This document shows positions 1 to 7,419 of a stretch of 12,056 nucleotides of DNA, one piece after another. The stretch comes from Pseudomonadota bacterium (GTDB lineage Bacteria > Pseudomonadota > Gammaproteobacteria > Arenicellales > Arenicellaceae), in contig JABJKL010000061.1 in NCBI GenBank assembly GCA_018660405.1, forward strand, positions 1 through 12,056, written 5' to 3'. The notes under the pieces are model-generated. The model was not told the origin of the DNA. It ran no database searches and saw only the letters and a program-made list of their open reading frames with translations. The first letter of the stretch is position 1; every line of letters starts with the position of its first letter. The position numbers and the translations under genes were made by a program.

Positions 1-6
1 ATCACC

Positions 7-837
7 TTAAACTGTCCAACTAGTGCTGACGGGGTACAATCCCTGCTCTCGATATCGTGTTGAAACTTCATTCAGATCAAGGGGGAAACGAAAATCAATA
101 ATCGCCCTTTCGCGTGGCTCATTGAATATATAAACGACAGGTATTTCATCGCCACTTCCTGACTCGCCCGTCAAATCAGTTAGCACGCGACTCTCAAATT
201 CATTCTCAAATCGGGGGTATATAGATACAAACACGGGATGCACAACATGCGTGCTCGACGCGAACCTTCCAGGGACGTCTACTAACCGTTCATACCATTG
301 GCCTGCATCAATCTGCTCTCGCCGTAATCTATCAAAATCACTTAAACCATGCACAAGATGGTTCTGGTTCGCACCTAAATACCAGGGAGGTGTATCCTCT
401 ATTGCTTCCTGGTTCAGAAGTGCTCGATCAACCACCTCTGTCGCACCGACACTGCTGACTTGATAACCAGTCTGGCCAACATTATAACGCGAGTACTGAT
501 CTGCTGAATCAGTACGCAAGTAGGGTAATAGTGTCTCTGCGGATAGCACGTAGTCTCTAACTTTTTCCGGTTCGCCGTAGCGTTCAGTATCGGTGGCTGC
601 CGCATCGAGTATTTCATCGATGGGCAAGCCCATCGATATAGCGAGAAGAAACACCTCATTAGAAGGGAATCCCTGGCGCAATAAGTTAATAATCTCTTGC
701 CGGGTACTAACCGTCGGCTCTGAATATAGTTTAGCGCCGAATTCCCCTATATTTCCTGACGGGGGCTGTTGTGCACCACTGGTGATGCAAATCATCAGTC
801 CAAACAATATCGAGATGCTTTTTCGTAGAACTTTCAT
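7..837 (-). CDS. Unrecognised exported protein, 276 aa
   Basis: I do not recognise the family. The N-terminus looks like a type I signal peptide: basic MKVLRK, a hydrophobic stretch SISILFGLMICITS, then a likely cut near SGA/QQ. The cysteine in that stretch lacks a proper lipobox, so a lipoprotein is unlikely. The mature part is polar and rich in acidic and aromatic residues, with no further membrane segment, no repeat and no catalytic motif I can name. I chose the ATG at 837; an in-frame TTG at 849 adds four residues (MGNC) but puts them before the natural signal-peptide start. No strong Shine-Dalgarno precedes either. The gene lies 92 bp after serS on the same strand, so it may be read from the serS transcript or from its own promoter. 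The stop is complete, six bases from the window edge. A coding region is likely; a periplasmic or secreted location is inferred. Confidence 0.75.
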   Translation of the reverse strand: MKVLRKSISILFGLMICITSGAQQPPSGNIGEFGAKLYSEPTVSTRQEIINLLRQGFPSNEVFLLAISMGLPIDEILDAAATDTERYGEPEKVRDYVLSAETLLPYLRTDSADQYSRYNVGQTGYQVSSVGATEVVDRALLNQEAIEDTPPWYLGANQNHLVHGLSDFDRLRREQIDAGQWYERLVDVPGRFASSTHVVHPVFVSIYPRFENEFESRVLTDLTGESGSGDEIPVVYIFNEPRERAIIDFRFPLDLNEVSTRYREQGLYPVSTSWTV

Positions 838-929
838 ACAATTACCCAAGAGTCTTTTCTGCTATGTTAGTTAACTTATGTATCATATTGATGGCCTGTT
901 GGCAAAAATATAAGTCGCCATCCATTCGC

Positions 930-2204
930 CTAAATGGGTGATAATTGTCGCTGACCCCCCATATAAGGCTGAATTACAGCTGGAAGAACGATTTCACCCA
1001 TTGTCGTTTGGTAATTCTCCATAATTGCCAACAATGTTCTACCAACCGCCAGACCCGAACCATTTAATGTATGCAATAACTGTGGTTTGTCACCTTCAGA
1101 TCGATATCTTGCCTGCATTCGACGCGCCTGAAAAGTATCATAACTGCTACAGGACGAAATTTCCCGATAACACTGCTGACTGGGCAACCATACCTCCAAA
1201 TCATAGGTTTTGTTGGCAGAAAATCCCAGGTCCCCTTTGCACAAGGCAACTGCTCGGTAAGGTAATTCCAATAATTGCAGAATCCGCTCGGCGTGCCCGG
1301 TAAGTTCTTCCAATGCCTGAACCGAATGCTCGGGATGGACCAATTGAACCAATTCGACTTTTTCAAACTGATGCTGCCGAATCATCCCTCTGGTATCACG
1401 GCCATAACTCCCCGCTTCGCGCCTAAAACAAGGTGTATGAGCCACCATCTTAATCGGTAGCTGTTCAGCCGGTGTGATTACGCGACGATACATGTTTGTT
1501 AACGGCACCTCTGCGGTAGGAATAAGGAAAAAATCATCTTCCGTAGCGCAGAACTGATCTTCTTCAAACTTTGGTAATTGACCGGTTCCAAACAAGCTGT
1601 CCCGATTCACCAGATAAGGCACATAGGTTTCACTATAGCCATGCTGCTCGGTATGTACATCGAGCATAAACTGGATTAACGCCCGATGCAGGCGAGCTAA
1701 CTGCCCTTTGAGCACGACGAAACGCGAACCTGTTAACTTTGCAGCGACTTCAAAATCCATTTGCCCAAGGGCAGTACCCAAATCAACATGGTCCGAGACT
1801 TCAAAATCAAACGATTTGATCTTGCCCCAGGTTCGTAACTCCTTATTTTGTTCTTCGTTGAACCCATCAGGAACCCCATTTGCGGGAAGGTTCGGCACAC
1901 TGTGCAACAAGCCATCCAGATCGACCTGAACCTTCTCTAAAACCTGTTCCGCCGCCGCAAGTTGATCGCCCAAACCAGCGACCTCCTGCAAAATCAATTC
2001 AGCATTCTCACCCGCTGCCTTCATTTTTCCAATTTTCTTGGATTGCTGGTTGCGCGCGGCACGTATGCTCTCAACCTCCACCTGTAACTCTTTGCGTTGT
2101 GCTTCAAGTTTTCTATAGCGTTTCACATCAAACGCATAGCCCCGGCCAGCGAGTGCCGCGACAACATCCTCCAAATCGGTTCTAAATAACTGGGGGTCCA
2201 ACAT
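930..2204 (-). CDS. serS: Seryl-tRNA synthetase (SerRS), 424 aa
   Basis: Charges tRNA-Ser (and tRNA-Sec where present) with serine through a seryl-adenylate, in the cytoplasm. The N-terminal residues 28-100 form the long antiparallel coiled-coil arm that grips the tRNA variable arm. The class II catalytic core follows: motif 1 around 176-198 (ending in ETYVPYLV), the TAE serine-binding loop at 230-232, motif 2 around 256-284 (FRREAGSYGRDTRG) and motif 3 around 381-396 (NGSGLAVGRTL). Length is normal for bacterial SerRS. The reading frame stays open to a GTG at 2228, but the family starts MLDP, which fits the ATG at 2204. An AGGAG lies 13 nt upstream, a rather long spacing. The gene follows crcB closely: the crcB stop is 24 bp before this ATG, so the two are probably cotranscribed. 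Identification is firm; only the start is slightly uncertain. Confidence 0.97.
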   Translation of the reverse strand: MLDPQLFRTDLEDVVAALAGRGYAFDVKRYRKLEAQRKELQVEVESIRAARNQQSKKIGKMKAAGENAELILQEVAGLGDQLAAAEQVLEKVQVDLDGLLHSVPNLPANGVPDGFNEEQNKELRTWGKIKSFDFEVSDHVDLGTALGQMDFEVAAKLTGSRFVVLKGQLARLHRALIQFMLDVHTEQHGYSETYVPYLVNRDSLFGTGQLPKFEEDQFCATEDDFFLIPTAEVPLTNMYRRVITPAEQLPIKMVAHTPCFRREAGSYGRDTRGMIRQHQFEKVELVQLVHPEHSVQALEELTGHAERILQLLELPYRAVALCKGDLGFSANKTYDLEVWLPSQQCYREISSCSSYDTFQARRMQARYRSEGDKPQLLHTLNGSGLAVGRTLLAIMENYQTTMGEIVLPAVIQPYMGGQRQLSPI

Positions 2205-2217
2205 ATCTAAATACTCA

Positions 2218-2222
2218 CTCCT
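2218..2222 (-). promoter_or_regulatory. Ribosome binding site of serS (AGGAG, long spacing)
   Basis: AGGAG on the minus strand lies 13 nt before the ATG at 2204. It also lies downstream of the alternative GTG at 2228, so it can serve only the ATG and supports that start. The spacing is longer than the usual 5-9 nt, which may weaken initiation. Confidence 0.5.
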
Positions 2223-2228
2223 GGGCAC

Positions 2229-2609
2229 CTAAACCATTCGAGCCAAATGCATGCCGACCACGCACATTAACAAACACAGCAATATTGATAACAACACGTT
2301 CACAGCAGCCTGACTCCACAGACCAGCCTGCATCAGTTGCACGGTTTCCAATGAAAATGCAGAAAACGTCGTAAAACCTCCCAGCAAACCCGATATCATC
2401 CAGAGTTGTAGCTCACTGGAAATACTATTTCGGCCAGCAAAAAACTCAGCAAAAACACCAATCAGCAAAGCACCCAAACAATTAACCAGCAATGTAGGCC
2501 ATGGCACAGGAATATCAAACACTCTGATGGCAAAACGCCCCAACGCGAAACGGCAAACTGAGCCAAGCCCGCCTGCGCAAGCCAATATCAAGTAAAAACG
2601 AAGTCCCAT
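2229..2609 (-). CDS. crcB: Fluoride ion channel CrcB/Fluc, 126 aa
   Basis: A small inner-membrane protein of the Fluc family, which forms antiparallel dimers that export fluoride. Four hydrophobic segments are visible, near residues 5-25, 37-57, 68-90 and 100-120. Family signatures are GGLGSVCRF at 13-21, the conserved asparagine in VNCLGALLIG (N43), and GGFTTFSAF at 77-85, whose phenylalanines line the fluoride pathway. Length is typical of the single-domain form. It begins 25 bp after the lolA stop and ends next to serS, so it sits inside an apparent lolA-crcB-serS operon. No Shine-Dalgarno is evident, so translation may depend on coupling to lolA. The 25-bp gap leaves no room for a fluoride riboswitch directly upstream. 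Known neighbours in related genomes often include rarA between lolA and crcB; it is missing here. Confidence 0.95.
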   Translation of the reverse strand: MGLRFYLILACAGGLGSVCRFALGRFAIRVFDIPVPWPTLLVNCLGALLIGVFAEFFAGRNSISSELQLWMISGLLGGFTTFSAFSLETVQLMQAGLWSQAAVNVLLSILLCLLMCVVGMHLARMV

Positions 2610-2634
2610 TTAATTGAAGGCGAGTTTCGAAAGA

Positions 2635-3300
2635 TTAATCATAAAACACATCAACGTTAGCCGGCACATCAAACTCGAAAATCGCTTTATCCAAACCGAC
2701 ATTAACCTCGACCTGATCAAACTGAATAATGGTTTTTTGGCCCAGCAAATCTTCCATTCGCAGTGCGATCAATTGCTCTTCAGAAAACCCAAGTTCCAAA
2801 TACTCATACCCGGCATCTTCAACCAGAGGGTGAAGTGCAATCCAATCAATAACGCCACCGTCTGATTCAACTGCCGAAACATTGTATAAGTTTCGGAGCT
2901 TTTCACCACTCATCAACAGCGCTACCGAAGGCGATTGACTCAAGGCAGCATCCAAATCTCTTACCGTTAGTTGCTCCAGATCTTTGTCATATACGTACAT
3001 CCGCTCACCATCGGAAATTATCTGCTGCTCAGTGTTGTCATAATCCCAACGAAACTTGTCCGGTCGCAACAGCCAAAATCTCCCTTTATTTCGAACGATC
3101 AGCCGACCGTTATCATCACTGGTGATTTGAGAGAAGTTTGCCTCCATTGATTGGCTACCAAGAACAAACGCATCAAGCTGGCTTATTGCTGATTCATCAT
3201 CAAATGCAATTGCCGAGCCCACCGTTATTAGAGCACATACCGTTGTACAAAAATATTTTGCTACTCCCACTCGCCCTATTTTTTCGTGAGTGCTCTTCAT
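2635..3300 (-). CDS. lolA: Outer-membrane lipoprotein carrier LolA, 221 aa
   Basis: A periplasmic chaperone that takes mature lipoproteins from the LolCDE transporter and delivers them to LolB at the outer membrane. A signal peptide covers about residues 1-32: a long basic n-region (K2, H5, K7, R10), a hydrophobic core at 18-30 and a likely cut near SAIA/F. LolA hallmarks are EANFSQ at 53-58, GRFWLLRPDKFRWDY at 73-87, which lies in the hydrophobic half-barrel, and the closing FDVPANVDV. Length fits the family. The frame stays open to a GTG at 3399, but that stretch is the dispersed repeat and not LolA-like, so I used the ATG at 3300. No good Shine-Dalgarno precedes it. The ATG and about the first seven codons also overlap the repeat copy, so the 5' end appears remodelled. 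A GTG at 3270 would still leave a hydrophobic signal core and cannot be excluded. Confidence 0.93.
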   Translation of the reverse strand: MKSTHEKIGRVGVAKYFCTTVCALITVGSAIAFDDESAISQLDAFVLGSQSMEANFSQITSDDNGRLIVRNKGRFWLLRPDKFRWDYDNTEQQIISDGERMYVYDKDLEQLTVRDLDAALSQSPSVALLMSGEKLRNLYNVSAVESDGGVIDWIALHPLVEDAGYEYLELGFSEEQLIALRMEDLLGQKTIIQFDQVEVNVGLDKAIFEFDVPANVDVFYD

Positions 3301-3412
3301 AAGCTCAAGGGAAGCATCGGGCGCAAGACCGGAGTGTATATGTAATACATGAGAATCTGAGCACCAAGCTGACGCCCAGACCACCGAAAAAAGACACACA
3401 CAGAGGTGCCCA
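3278..3412. repeat. Dispersed structured repeat, copy 1 (ftsK-lolA gap)
   Basis: A diverged second copy of the element at 8281-8435. A 57-bp core (3321-3377 against 8332-8388) matches at 53 positions, and the right end (3387-3411 against 8410-8434) matches at 23 of 25. An upstream block at 3278-3293, already inside lolA, matches 8303-8318 at 15 of 16. Relative to copy 2 it carries about 13 extra bases around 3294-3307, which include the lolA ATG, and lacks about 12 bases near 3378-3386. The left terminal repeat is not recognisable. Two stems are kept: TTTTTTCG (3279-3286) with CGAAAAAA (3385-3392), and TGTAT (3335-3339) with ATACA (3345-3349). The right end lies one base before the ftsK stop codon. 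Homology and structure are read directly; function is unknown. Confidence 0.88.
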
Positions 3413-3413
3413 T

Positions 3414-5723
3414 CTAATTTTCCACCGGTGGCGGTGCTATCACCTGACGCTTACCCGATTCATCCACTGGGCTCACCACTCCCGCAATTTCCATCGCTTC
3501 GACCATGCGTGCGGCGCGGTTATAGCCAACCCGCAAATGCCTTTGTACAGCAGAAATAGAAGCTCTTCGAGTACGTGTAACCAATTCTACGGCCTGATCG
3601 TATAGCGGATCATCTTCATTACTTTCAGCACCGTCCGCTTGCAGCGCTGCTGGCAATGCATCACCGGCATTTTTCGGGCCTGTCAACACCTCTTCGACGT
3701 AATCGGTGCTGGCACCTTTCTTTAAGTATTTAACAACCTTGAGTACCTCTTCGTCAGACACAAAGCTGCCGTGAACCCGTTCAGGCAAATTATTGCCCGG
3801 TGGCACATACAGCATATCGCCATGTCCGAGAAGTTGTTCAGCACCCATTTGGTCAATAATGGTGCGCGAATCAATTTTAGATGAGACCTGAAAAGCGATC
3901 CGAGTGGGTATATTGGCTTTTAATAAGCCGGTAATCACATCAACGGAAGGTCTTTGTGTTGCCAAAATCAAATGAACACCTGAGGCCCGGCCTTTTTGCG
4001 CAAGCCTGGTAATAAGTTCTTCGACCTTTTTACCGACCACCATCATTAGATCGGCTAACTCATCAATAACTACCACCAAATAAGGCAACGTTTCTAACTC
4101 ATCGGCAATATCCCCCTCTTTTACAAGCGGATCAAGAATCGGTTGTCCATGTTCAATCGCGGTAGCAACCTTTTTATTAAATCCAGAAATATTACGCACA
4201 GCCAACTCAGACATCAGCTTATAACGTCGCTCCATCTCCACAATACTCCACCGCAGAGCATTGGCGGCTTCGTTCATGTCGGTAACAACCGGTGAAAGCA
4301 AGTGAGGAATGCCGTCATAAACCGATAATTCGAGCATTTTCGGGTCGATCATAATCATTCGCACATCACGGGCACTGCTCTTATACAAGATGCTCAAAAT
4401 GAACGCATTAATGCAAACGGATTTACCCGAACCCGTTGTTCCTGCGATTAACACATGCGGCATTTTGCACAAATCCACAATAACCGTCGCACCACCAATA
4501 TCTTTACCCAAAACCAGCGCCAATGGAGTATTCACACGATCATATTCCGGAGAACCAAGACCTTCAACCAGTCTGACAATCTCTTTTGATTCGTTGGGTA
4601 TTTCAATCCCGATAACCGATTTACCGGGAACATTTTCCACTACTCGCACACTGATCAAAGACATAGCACGCGCCAAATCACGTGCTAAATTACTAATTTG
4701 AGAAGCCTTGACACCTGGCGCCGGGGTCACTTCAAAACGCGTAATGATTGGGCCAGGATGTACGGCCACGACTTCGACTTCAATATTAAAATCAGCCAGC
4801 TTTTTCTCCAGCAACCGCGACATACTTTGCAGTTCTTCTGAAGAAAAACCATCTGCTGTTTTACCCGGCTTATCCAACAATGACAGCGGAGGCAGTACCG
4901 TGGACCTACTTTGTACACTCTCAAACAATGAGGGCTGTTTCTCACGCTCTTCTCGCTTGCTAATCACCGGTTCTAGCTTGACCCGTTTCTTTATTTTTGG
5001 TGGTTTCTTGCTATCAAGTTTTATACGCAAATCCTCAACACTGAACTTTCGACTCTTTTTAGCTTCAACCCCTATAGCTCGGTCCGCTTTTGCTTCTAGT
5101 CGACCTTGCACCCAATCGAGCAATTTGAAGAATTTACTGCCGGTGTAATCCATTAGTTTTAACCACGAAAAACCGGCAAAATAAGTGATCCCGGCCAAAA
5201 ACATTGTCATTAAAAAAAGTGAACTACCAACGGCACCAAAGGATCCATAAAACATCACTCCTATCCAGTCGCCCAAATACCCACCTGAAATAAATGGTTC
5301 ATTGGTAGACAAGCGGGTAAAGTGCCGGGCTTCCAAACCGCAGGCTCCGAGCACGATAAGCAACAAACCGCCCGCAATAATGACTCGCTCAGCGTAGCTA
5401 GATGGTTTTCTCTGCTTACGCCCCAAATAAACTTTAAGACCTAAACCCGCCATCAGAAATGGAAGCAATAACGATACCCGTCCAAACAAGTGGTATAACA
5501 AGTCGGCCAACCACGCGCCCGTGGCACCGCCCAAATTGTTAATCTGTTCACTCGAGCCACTATACGACCAACCTGGATCCATCGCATCGTATCCGATCAA
5601 AGAAAGCAGCAGATAGACCGCCACCGCCGAAAACACCAACATAATCGCCTCACCACTACTTTCCTTGAACTTCCCGGAAAGATTAGATGTTTTGCTTTTT
5701 TTGGATCTGCGGGCTTGCGCCAT
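3414..5723 (-). CDS. ftsK: DNA translocase FtsK, 769 aa
   Basis: A septum-anchored, ATP-driven pump that moves chromosome ends toward dif and activates XerD recombination, also helping divisome assembly. The N-terminus has a basic leader and about four membrane segments (near 27-44, 72-96, 112-130 and 158-185). A short charged linker (about 200-290) follows, then the RecA-like motor with alpha/beta parts: Walker A GTTGSGKS at 428-435, Walker B VVVIDE at 550-555 and the ATQRPSVDVITG segment near 588-599. The last 65 residues are a winged-helix gamma domain (ISAVQRHLRVGYNRAARMVE) that reads KOPS sequences and contacts XerD. Total length matches the short-linker form seen in many gammaproteobacteria. 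It is the first gene of the minus-strand run to serS, and faces away from the Smr gene across 183 bp. The Shine-Dalgarno is weak. Identification is firm. Confidence 0.97.
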   Translation of the reverse strand: MAQARRSKKSKTSNLSGKFKESSGEAIMLVFSAVAVYLLLSLIGYDAMDPGWSYSGSSEQINNLGGATGAWLADLLYHLFGRVSLLLPFLMAGLGLKVYLGRKQRKPSSYAERVIIAGGLLLIVLGACGLEARHFTRLSTNEPFISGGYLGDWIGVMFYGSFGAVGSSLFLMTMFLAGITYFAGFSWLKLMDYTGSKFFKLLDWVQGRLEAKADRAIGVEAKKSRKFSVEDLRIKLDSKKPPKIKKRVKLEPVISKREEREKQPSLFESVQSRSTVLPPLSLLDKPGKTADGFSSEELQSMSRLLEKKLADFNIEVEVVAVHPGPIITRFEVTPAPGVKASQISNLARDLARAMSLISVRVVENVPGKSVIGIEIPNESKEIVRLVEGLGSPEYDRVNTPLALVLGKDIGGATVIVDLCKMPHVLIAGTTGSGKSVCINAFILSILYKSSARDVRMIMIDPKMLELSVYDGIPHLLSPVVTDMNEAANALRWSIVEMERRYKLMSELAVRNISGFNKKVATAIEHGQPILDPLVKEGDIADELETLPYLVVVIDELADLMMVVGKKVEELITRLAQKGRASGVHLILATQRPSVDVITGLLKANIPTRIAFQVSSKIDSRTIIDQMGAEQLLGHGDMLYVPPGNNLPERVHGSFVSDEEVLKVVKYLKKGASTDYVEEVLTGPKNAGDALPAALQADGAESNEDDPLYDQAVELVTRTRRASISAVQRHLRVGYNRAARMVEAMEIAGVVSPVDESGKRQVIAPPPVEN

Positions 5724-5906
5724 GAGTGACTACTTGCTGCCAAGAGTGAGTGGGCGATTCTAGCGTGAACAAAGCATAAGGGAAACTTTAAGCCACGTTT
5801 TATACTCGATCAATCCGCCAGGGGCCATTCTCACTCGATCACCAAGCTAATTGCTAAAAATCCGCCACTGTTCTAAGCTTTAACGGATTGCCGTTGGATG
5901 TACGCT
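5724..5906. promoter_or_regulatory. Divergent promoter region between ftsK and the Smr gene
   Basis: This 183-bp non-coding gap separates two genes read outward, so it should hold promoters for both. For ftsK, the best sigma-70-like candidate on the minus strand is TTGATC (5808-5813), a 17-bp spacer, then TAAAGT (5785-5790): four of six matches in each box. For the Smr gene, TTGCTA, 17 bp, TAAGCT ending near 5876 is weaker, with four and three matches. No operator or riboswitch is evident. Confidence 0.4.
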
Positions 5907-6434
5907 ATGAATAAAAAACACACCGATAATGATTTTTCCGCACTATTGGCGAACGTCAAACCGCTACATAACAAACGCGTTAAACCACACCGACCGGGCA
6001 TCAAACCAATACCAAGACAGCGTTTGGCGGATAATCAACGGGTACTGGATGAACTCCTGATCTGTGACCCGGAGGAAGCCAGCATTCAAAGCGGCGACGA
6101 GCTAAGCTTTCTCAAAAACGGCTACCCTGCAAAACTCCTGAAACAACTGCGCCGTGGAAAGTTTTCAGTCGAAGATGAGTTCGATATGCATGGCTTGACG
6201 GTAAAACAGGCCAAACACCAGGTGCGACTATTTATTTCCGAAAGTGAATACAATGGTTTAAGCACTGTCCGCATTATTCATGGAAAGGGCTTAAGTTCGC
6301 CAGGGCGCGAACTCGTGCTTAAACGCCACATTCTGGGCTGGCTTAAAAAAATGGATGCTGTACTTGCTGTCAGCTCAGCCACCCCCCGCGATGGTGGCAC
6401 CGGTGCAATCTATGTGCTACTAGACCACCGATAG
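5907..6434 (+). CDS. Smr-domain protein, SmrA/YdaL-like, 175 aa
   Basis: The C-terminal half is a Smr (small MutS-related) domain. Hallmarks are DMHGLTV at 93-99, the loop HGKG at 125-128 with IIHGKGLSSPG around it, and GGTGAIYVLL at 163-172. The N-terminal part is basic and probably unstructured, typical of stand-alone proteobacterial Smr proteins such as YdaL (SmrA) and SmrB of E. coli. SmrB is a nuclease acting on mRNA at collided ribosomes. This protein looks closer to SmrA-type sequences by its LRRGKF and RDGGTGAIYV segments, yet keeps the D-x-H-G motif that I recall YdaL having lost. Nuclease activity is therefore plausible but inferred. I chose the ATG at 5907 because the family begins with a short acidic stretch and a GGA sits 8 nt upstream; an ATG at 5898 would add three residues. 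It is followed 23 bp later by the kinase gene, likely in one transcript. Confidence 0.9.
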   Translation: MNKKHTDNDFSALLANVKPLHNKRVKPHRPGIKPIPRQRLADNQRVLDELLICDPEEASIQSGDELSFLKNGYPAKLLKQLRRGKFSVEDEFDMHGLTVKQAKHQVRLFISESEYNGLSTVRIIHGKGLSSPGRELVLKRHILGWLKKMDAVLAVSSATPRDGGTGAIYVLLDHR

Positions 6435-6457
6435 TCCTGTGAGTCGTCAATAGCAGC

Positions 6458-7327
6458 ATGCTTATCGGTATCGACCTGGGTGGCACTAAAATCGAAGGGA
6501 TATTGATCGATTCTCAAGGAACAGAAATCGCGCGACAAAGACGCCCAACCCCAAAAGATGATTATTCGGGTACTCTCAGTGCAATAACGGGTTTGGTCGA
6601 TCTGTTGCGTACAAAGTCCGACTCTCAAACATCGGTTGGAATAGGAGCACCCGGATCTATCAGACTCGATGGGTTGCTGCGTAATTCAAACAGCACATGC
6701 CTGAATGGCAAACCCTTTGCTGAAGATCTTGCTCAACAACTGGGTCAAAGCATCCGCATAGAAAACGACGCTAATTGCTTCGCGCTGTCAGAAGCCAGCG
6801 ATGGTTCAGCCGCTGAATACGAGACCGTGTTTGGTGTTATTTTAGGGTCTGGTGTTGGTGGTGGTGTGGTTATCAATAAATCCCTACACCAGGGACGCAA
6901 TCATATAGCGGGTGAATGGGGACACAACATTCTCCATCGTGACGGGTCCAAGTGCTGGTGTGGTCATTCTGGCTGTGTAGAAACCTATCTATCTGGTCCT
7001 GCGCTAATCTCGCAGTGGCAGGGTGATAATGCTCCGAACGATGTGCCTGGCCTTATTGCATTAGCAAAATCCGGGAATCAACAAGCTATCCGTATCATGG
7101 AGTCTTTCTATGAAAATTTGGGTTTGGCATTGGTTAATGTTGTAAATATATTGGATCCTGATGCAATTGTTCTCGGTGGTGGATTATCCAATATTGATAC
7201 TATCTACGACCGGATTCCAGCGATCATATCCAAACACGTTTTCTCGAACGACTTTACAACGCCAATCCTCAAGAATCAGCATGGCGATAGTTCGGGCGTT
7301 CGGGGTGCCGCCTGGTTGTGGAGCTGA
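6458..7327 (+). CDS. mak: ROK-family sugar kinase, probable manno(fructo)kinase, 289 aa
   Basis: Phosphorylates a free hexose at C6 using ATP in the cytoplasm. The ATP phosphate loop is at the start (GIDLGGTK, 4-11). IGAPGSI at 62-68 and NSNSTCLNGKPF at 77-88 are sugar-side segments, D104 in ENDAN is the expected catalytic base, and GEWGH at 152-156 contributes a sugar ligand and a zinc histidine. The ROK zinc site is complete: H156, C166, C168 and C173 in CWCGHSGC. The ending HGDSSGVRGAAWLW and NVVNILDPDAIVLGGG closely match what I know of E. coli Mak, which favours fructose/mannose kinase over NagK or glucokinase. The protein is about a dozen residues shorter than E. coli Mak, mostly before the zinc site. 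No strong Shine-Dalgarno; it follows the Smr gene by 23 bp. The family is certain; the substrate is likely but not proven by sequence. Confidence 0.92.
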   Translation: MLIGIDLGGTKIEGILIDSQGTEIARQRRPTPKDDYSGTLSAITGLVDLLRTKSDSQTSVGIGAPGSIRLDGLLRNSNSTCLNGKPFAEDLAQQLGQSIRIENDANCFALSEASDGSAAEYETVFGVILGSGVGGGVVINKSLHQGRNHIAGEWGHNILHRDGSKCWCGHSGCVETYLSGPALISQWQGDNAPNDVPGLIALAKSGNQQAIRIMESFYENLGLALVNVVNILDPDAIVLGGGLSNIDTIYDRIPAIISKHVFSNDFTTPILKNQHGDSSGVRGAAWLWS

Positions 7328-7419
7328 ATATTGCGCGTTTGTTAATGATTGGAAAACCGGGACTGATGAATCACCACCATGACTTAAGCTGCCAATAGAT
7401 AATTTGAGAAATATCAATC

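Noticed and set aside
3301..3399. A 33-residue N-terminal extension of LolA from GTG 3399
   Set aside because: This stretch is repeat-element DNA and its translation resembles that of the other copy; the signal peptide begins naturally at the ATG at 3300.
4390..5148. Plus-strand open frames opposite ftsK (4390-4701, 4708-5148)
   Set aside because: They lie wholly inside the well-conserved ftsK gene on the other strand and show no recognisable protein features.
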